Source: Paenibacillaceae bacterium
GTDB taxonomy: Bacteria; Bacillota; Bacilli; Paenibacillales; YIM-B00363
DNA length: 16,573 bases
Assembly (NCBI GenBank): GCA_018969805.1
Contig: JAGWXQ010000006.1
Span: 1 to 16,573 of the forward strand
Reading direction: 5' to 3'
The position numbers and the translations under genes were made by a program. This document shows, one piece after another, positions 13,189 to 16,573 of the stretch. How positions within the stretch are numbered: the first letter of the stretch is position 1; each line of letters opens with the position of its first letter. The notes beneath the pieces are model-generated. The model was not told where the DNA came from. It did not search any database and was given only the letters and a program-made list of their open reading frames with translations.

Positions 13189-14042
13189 GTGGGAAGCGCG
13201 GACGCACGTTTTTGCGCATGATTAAGCTGGAGCACTCAATTTTTGCGTTGCCCTTTGCATATGTCGGGATGGTCGCAGCGTCCAAGGCGATGTTGTCTTG
13301 GGCGGTTGTGCTTTGGGTGACGGCAGCGATGGTTGGGGCGCGCACAGTCGCTATGGCGTGCAACCGCATCATCGACGCGCGCATAGACCGCGCCAATCCG
13401 CGCACGGCGCATCGGGCGATCGCCTCTGGTGCGTTGTCTGTGCGCGATGGGTGGATCGGTGCGGGCATTGCGTGTATCGTTCTGGTCGTGGCGACAGCGA
13501 TGTTGCCCCCTTTGTGCATGCAGTTGCTTCCGATCGCACTCTTTTTTTTGATCGGGTACGCATACACGAAAAGATGGACGTGGTTGTGCCACGGTGTGCT
13601 CGGCGCGACGATCGGGATGGCACCACTCGGTGGCTGGATCGCAGTGACAGGATCGTTATCGGAAGCGCCGTGGGTGTTGTGGGGTGCGGTCGCTTTATGG
13701 ATTGCGGGGTTTGATATCGTCTACGCGATACAAGACGTGGACTTCGATCGTGCGCACGGCGTATGTGCGATTCCTGCTCGTTTTGGTGTTGTGCGCGCAC
13801 GCATCATTGCACGCATGTGCCACGCCGTCTCCATCGGCTTGCTCGGTGTATTTGGTGTACTGATGGACTTTGGGCTCGTGTATGTGCTCGGTGTCGCCAT
13901 CGCTGCGGTATTGCTCGCAAGTGCCCATATGCTCGTACGCACGTATGACATCACGCGGCTTCGGGTGGCGTTTTTCCCGCTCAATGGTGCTATGGGCATG
14001 ATCATTATGGGTTTGACCATCCTCGATCGATGGGTGCGCTAG
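13185..14042 (+). CDS. mqnP: UbiA-family polyprenyltransferase, MqnP-like
   Basis: UbiA-family enzymes attach a polyprenyl chain to an aromatic ring in the membrane. The 285-residue product has the two Asp-rich metal-diphosphate motifs: NRIIDARIDRANPRT (N60, D64, D68) and DIVYAIQDVDFDRAHG (D177, D184, D186, D188), and about eight to nine membrane helices. The opening FLRMIKLEHSIFALPFAYVG is typical of the UbiA-like group annotated as MqnP in organisms that make menaquinone through futalosine, rather than of MenA. This suggests that its substrate is a 6-hydroxy-naphthoate; that is inference. ATG 13185 overlaps the menG stop by four bases and has GGGGTGA just upstream, so translation is coupled. 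It takes the place of hepT in the B. subtilis order. Its stop codon overlaps the stop of the convergent helicase gene. Confidence 0.85.
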   Translation: MSGKRGRTFLRMIKLEHSIFALPFAYVGMVAASKAMLSWAVVLWVTAAMVGARTVAMACNRIIDARIDRANPRTAHRAIASGALSVRDGWIGAGIACIVLVVATAMLPPLCMQLLPIALFFLIGYAYTKRWTWLCHGVLGATIGMAPLGGWIAVTGSLSEAPWVLWGAVALWIAGFDIVYAIQDVDFDRAHGVCAIPARFGVVRARIIARMCHAVSIGLLGVFGVLMDFGLVYVLGVAIAAVLLASAHMLVRTYDITRLRVAFFPLNGAMGMIIMGLTILDRWVR

Positions 14043-16573
14043 CCAAGCGTTCCCTGTACGATGCGGTGTTCGGTGTTGGGTGATGGTGCAGAACGGGGGC
14101 GTGTACTCGGATGAATGTGGTGGTGCGTCAGCGTCTGAATGAGGTGATCGATCGTCTCTCGGCGCTTGCGTATCCACGTCGAGGCGAAGCAACGCCAAAA
14201 CGTCCAGCCAGCACGCTCGAGCACGCGCTGTCGGCGGATGTCGGCCTCCCATCGGTCTGGGCCGTGAAACGCATCGCCGTCGCATTCGATCGCGATGCGT
14301 TCGTCGTTGTTGCCTTCGACGACGAGGTCGATCCGATAATTTCCAACGCGCACTTGTGTCCGTACCCGATACCCGCGTTCGATCAGCACATCGTATACGG
14401 CGCGTTCAAAATCCGATGCACATTGTGTGCGCATTTCTTCCGCGTACTGTTCGTCGACAAGAAACGGTGCTGCAAAATGGGCGATCAATCCACGGCGTAA
14501 GACGTCTTTGTCACTCAATTGTTCGGGTGTGCACGACCGAACGAGAACCATTTGGTCGCGTGCGCGTGATGCAGCGACGTTAAACCGTTGGGCGTACGCA
14601 TCGCGGGTCATGGCAGTGATGTTTTTTTCATGTGCCGCCGCGACAAGCGATAAAAACACGACATCCCGCTCTTTTCCTTGAAACGTGCGCGCATCCCCGC
14701 ACGCAATGGCGTGGCGTTCGATCGCTTCGATTCCGATCGTATCGACGATGCGTTGGTATACATACTGTGCCTGGGCAAAGCCAAGCAGCGATACGACACC
14801 GATCGTTCGGTGTGCATACCGTTTGTCTGCAATCATACGCTTGATTTCTTCTACGATAAAGTGTGCCTCGGGGATGTTTACGTCCCCTTTGCGAAATCCG
14901 TCTTTGACGTACACATCAATGAGCGGTGGATCGAGTCGTTCGGACGCTTTTGGGATGCGCAGTGGGCGCAGTTCGTGGTTATAAAATTCGCGTTTTGAGT
15001 ATTCAATAATTGGCGAAACGCACCGAAAATGTTCGCGCAGCATAACGGTACTGTGGGCGAACACGACTTTGCACAAATCGTATATCGATCGATCGGGGGC
15101 AAACTGGGCGCGGTACGCCTCTACTTGGTTGTGCAAAAAACGCTGCATGATGTGTTGCATTTTTTCTTCTTCCAAACCGATGCCATCTGGGGATACTTGT
15201 TTGTCGTCACCGACAATCAACACTTTTTTGGCCCGCAATAAGGACGGCAGTGCCGTGATATCCGATTGGGACGCTTCATCGATAATGACGAGGTCAAAAC
15301 ATCCGAGTTGTGCGGGCAACGATTCGCATACCCGATCGTGGGGCATAATCCAACACGGAATAGCCGCTGTCGCTTGCTGCGATGCGAGACGGGCATCATG
15401 ACGATAGCGCGCGGCGCGCTTTCCGGTACCTTTCCCGATTTTGTTGATCGCATTGCGATAGGCTTGCAATGCCGCACGCACAGCAGGTGTAGCAGCAAGC
15501 GCCAAAGAGAGGTGTGTGCGTAGGACGATGAGTGTGCGGTATGCCTCCGCAAGCGCTTCTTCCGTGCGGCGTCGCTCTTGTGCCAAATCGTGCAGTGGCT
15601 GTTTTCCTTCGCGGCGTGCGAGTTCGGTTTCCATACGTTTTGCGTTCCAAATGGCATGAATGTCGTCGGGCAATGACGATTCGCCCGGCGTTTTCAGCAT
15701 GCGTGCGTATTGGATTCCACCCGCTTGCGCAATGCGATCGCACAAGGTGTTTACGTGTTCGTGCATCGCGTGCATCGCGCGGACGCGGTGCAGCTCATCC
15801 ATACAGGAAGTCCATTCGGATTGCCATTGTTGTTCGGTCGTATGGGCAGCACCGAGCATCGTCTGCACGCATATGCGCATGCGTTCGGTGATGCGTCCGG
15901 CGCATCCGTCTAGGGCACTCAAGCATTGTTGTTTCGTTTCCCATGAGCGTGCGAGATCGGTCGTCTGCACATGGTGCTGTACGGCGTTGCGAAACGTGTC
16001 GTACTTTTCTGTAATGTCGTGTCCGTTCCACGCAAACAGCGTGCGGGCGTCGTCGATGAGCGGACGCGTTCGTGCGGTGATCGTGTCGATCGTCTGCACC
16101 GCCTGAGCAGCATCGAATACGGCGAAAGGGTGGGGAAACGCAACTGGCCACCCGAAGTCCGGCGCAAGTGCGGTCCAGCGCATCGTCACCGAAGACAGCG
16201 TTTGTTGCCAATCCACATACGCCGCGACGTGTGCCCATTGTTCGGGTTTCTGCGGGGGCGCACCGAGGATGCGCACGGCGTCCAGGAGTTGCTTGTGGTG
16301 CTTTTTCCCGAGCATCCCAAACAAGCCAAACGGCTGCTTGCCTTGCGCCAACAGCTGTACTGCATCAACGAGCGCAGCATCGGCAGCGAGCTCCGATGGG
16401 GCGTCAATGGGACGTTCTAAAAACAGGGACCGTCGTTGTGCAAGTGTCCGAATGTCTGCGATGAGTGTTTGTGCGACGGCGACGAGCGGTTGTGCTTGTG
16501 CACGTTGCCATAGTGAATGGACATGCTCCAGCCACGGGTGCGCTTGTTTGGCGGTGGCGGCATCGCGCCGTGC
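14039..16573 (-). CDS. SF1 helicase fused to MTES_1575/Vsr-like nuclease, C-terminal part (cut by window edge)
   Basis: The frame is open from the right window edge (16573) to the TAG at 14041-14039, giving 844 residues; the start and the Walker A region lie beyond the window. In the visible part, residues 1-400 form a long, largely helical segment. Then come Walker B DEASQ (about 432-436), motif III GDDKQVSP (455-462), a REHFRC motif (about 513), TFQGKERDVVFLSL (630-643) and motif VI NVAASRARDQ (665-674), typical of UPF1-like SF1 helicases. The C-terminal part (about 719-809) is a PD-(D/E)xK-type nuclease: YRIDLVV (Asp near 749), IAIECDG (Glu near 763) and GPDRWEADIRRQRVLERAGW, followed by FWRCFASTW, as in the REase_MTES_1575 family. 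A proline-rich tail ends it. Such helicase-nuclease fusions are linked to phage defence or DNA repair; which one applies here is open. Confidence 0.85.
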   Translation of the reverse strand, partial: ARRDAATAKQAHPWLEHVHSLWQRAQAQPLVAVAQTLIADIRTLAQRRSLFLERPIDAPSELAADAALVDAVQLLAQGKQPFGLFGMLGKKHHKQLLDAVRILGAPPQKPEQWAHVAAYVDWQQTLSSVTMRWTALAPDFGWPVAFPHPFAVFDAAQAVQTIDTITARTRPLIDDARTLFAWNGHDITEKYDTFRNAVQHHVQTTDLARSWETKQQCLSALDGCAGRITERMRICVQTMLGAAHTTEQQWQSEWTSCMDELHRVRAMHAMHEHVNTLCDRIAQAGGIQYARMLKTPGESSLPDDIHAIWNAKRMETELARREGKQPLHDLAQERRRTEEALAEAYRTLIVLRTHLSLALAATPAVRAALQAYRNAINKIGKGTGKRAARYRHDARLASQQATAAIPCWIMPHDRVCESLPAQLGCFDLVIIDEASQSDITALPSLLRAKKVLIVGDDKQVSPDGIGLEEEKMQHIMQRFLHNQVEAYRAQFAPDRSIYDLCKVVFAHSTVMLREHFRCVSPIIEYSKREFYNHELRPLRIPKASERLDPPLIDVYVKDGFRKGDVNIPEAHFIVEEIKRMIADKRYAHRTIGVVSLLGFAQAQYVYQRIVDTIGIEAIERHAIACGDARTFQGKERDVVFLSLVAAAHEKNITAMTRDAYAQRFNVAASRARDQMVLVRSCTPEQLSDKDVLRRGLIAHFAAPFLVDEQYAEEMRTQCASDFERAVYDVLIERGYRVRTQVRVGNYRIDLVVEGNNDERIAIECDGDAFHGPDRWEADIRRQRVLERAGWTFWRCFASTWIRKRRETIDHLIQTLTHHHIHPSTRPRSAPSPNTEHRIVQGTLG

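Noticed and set aside
14039..16351. A complete 770-residue helicase starting at TTG 16351
   Set aside because: The frame stays open and protein-like to the window edge, and the helicase Walker A region is missing, so the true start lies outside the window.
1..16573. CRISPR arrays, insertion sequences, integrases and origin-like clusters
   Set aside because: I looked for regularly spaced repeats, transposase-like frames and DnaA-box clusters and saw none.

Overview
The window is a chromosomal segment of a spore-forming Bacillota of Bacillus/Alicyclobacillus type. The marker genes are spoIVA (spore coat ATPase, mother cell), a Gram-positive HU gene, a HepS-type prenyl synthase subunit and a DUF2600/YtpB terpene synthase. 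The order spoIVA - HU - hepS-like - menG matches the well-known Bacillus subtilis neighbourhood, but here it is interrupted and modified. Many starts are GTG, Shine-Dalgarno sequences are strong, and the DNA is rich in the palindrome CGATCG.

Layout: (1) 1-1315, minus strand: the N-terminal 269 residues of oligoendopeptidase F, cut by the window edge, preceded by a 75-residue orphan gene with its own promoter. (2) 1339-7097, plus strand: a long, mostly co-directional series of ytpB-like tetraprenyl-beta-curcumene synthase, pfkA, a CshA-type DEAD-box RNA helicase, a YesL/DUF624 membrane protein, a small 2Fe-2S ferredoxin, a small nucleotidyltransferase-fold protein and a second small 2Fe-2S ferredoxin. 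The last three overlap by 1-4 bases. (3) 7136-9171: spoIVA behind a sigma-E-like promoter embedded in a hairpin, then HU with a strong sigma-A promoter and a classical terminator. (4) 9209-10819: a Bcp peroxiredoxin, an exported trypsin-like protease, tRNA-Pro(GGG) and a long hairpin. (5) 11035-14042: a promoter followed by two diverged tandem HepS-like genes, menG and a UbiA-family prenyltransferase of MqnP type. This is a tightly packed menaquinone/isoprenoid operon. (6) 14039-16573, minus strand: the C-terminal 844 residues of a large SF1 helicase fused to a restriction-endonuclease-like (MTES_1575/Vsr-like) nuclease domain.

Functionally, the region combines housekeeping genes (glycolysis, RNA helicase, HU, tRNA), sporulation (spoIVA) and isoprenoid/quinone synthesis (ytpB-like, hepS-like pair, menG, mqnP-like). 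MqnP together with MenG suggests menaquinone made by the futalosine route, but the other mqn genes and the catalytic HepT subunit are not in the window. The least ordinary items are the ferredoxin - nucleotidyltransferase - ferredoxin cassette, the tandem HepS-like pair, the helicase-nuclease (a candidate defence or repair protein), the hairpin over the spoIVA promoter, and the enrichment of CGATCG/GCGATCGC.
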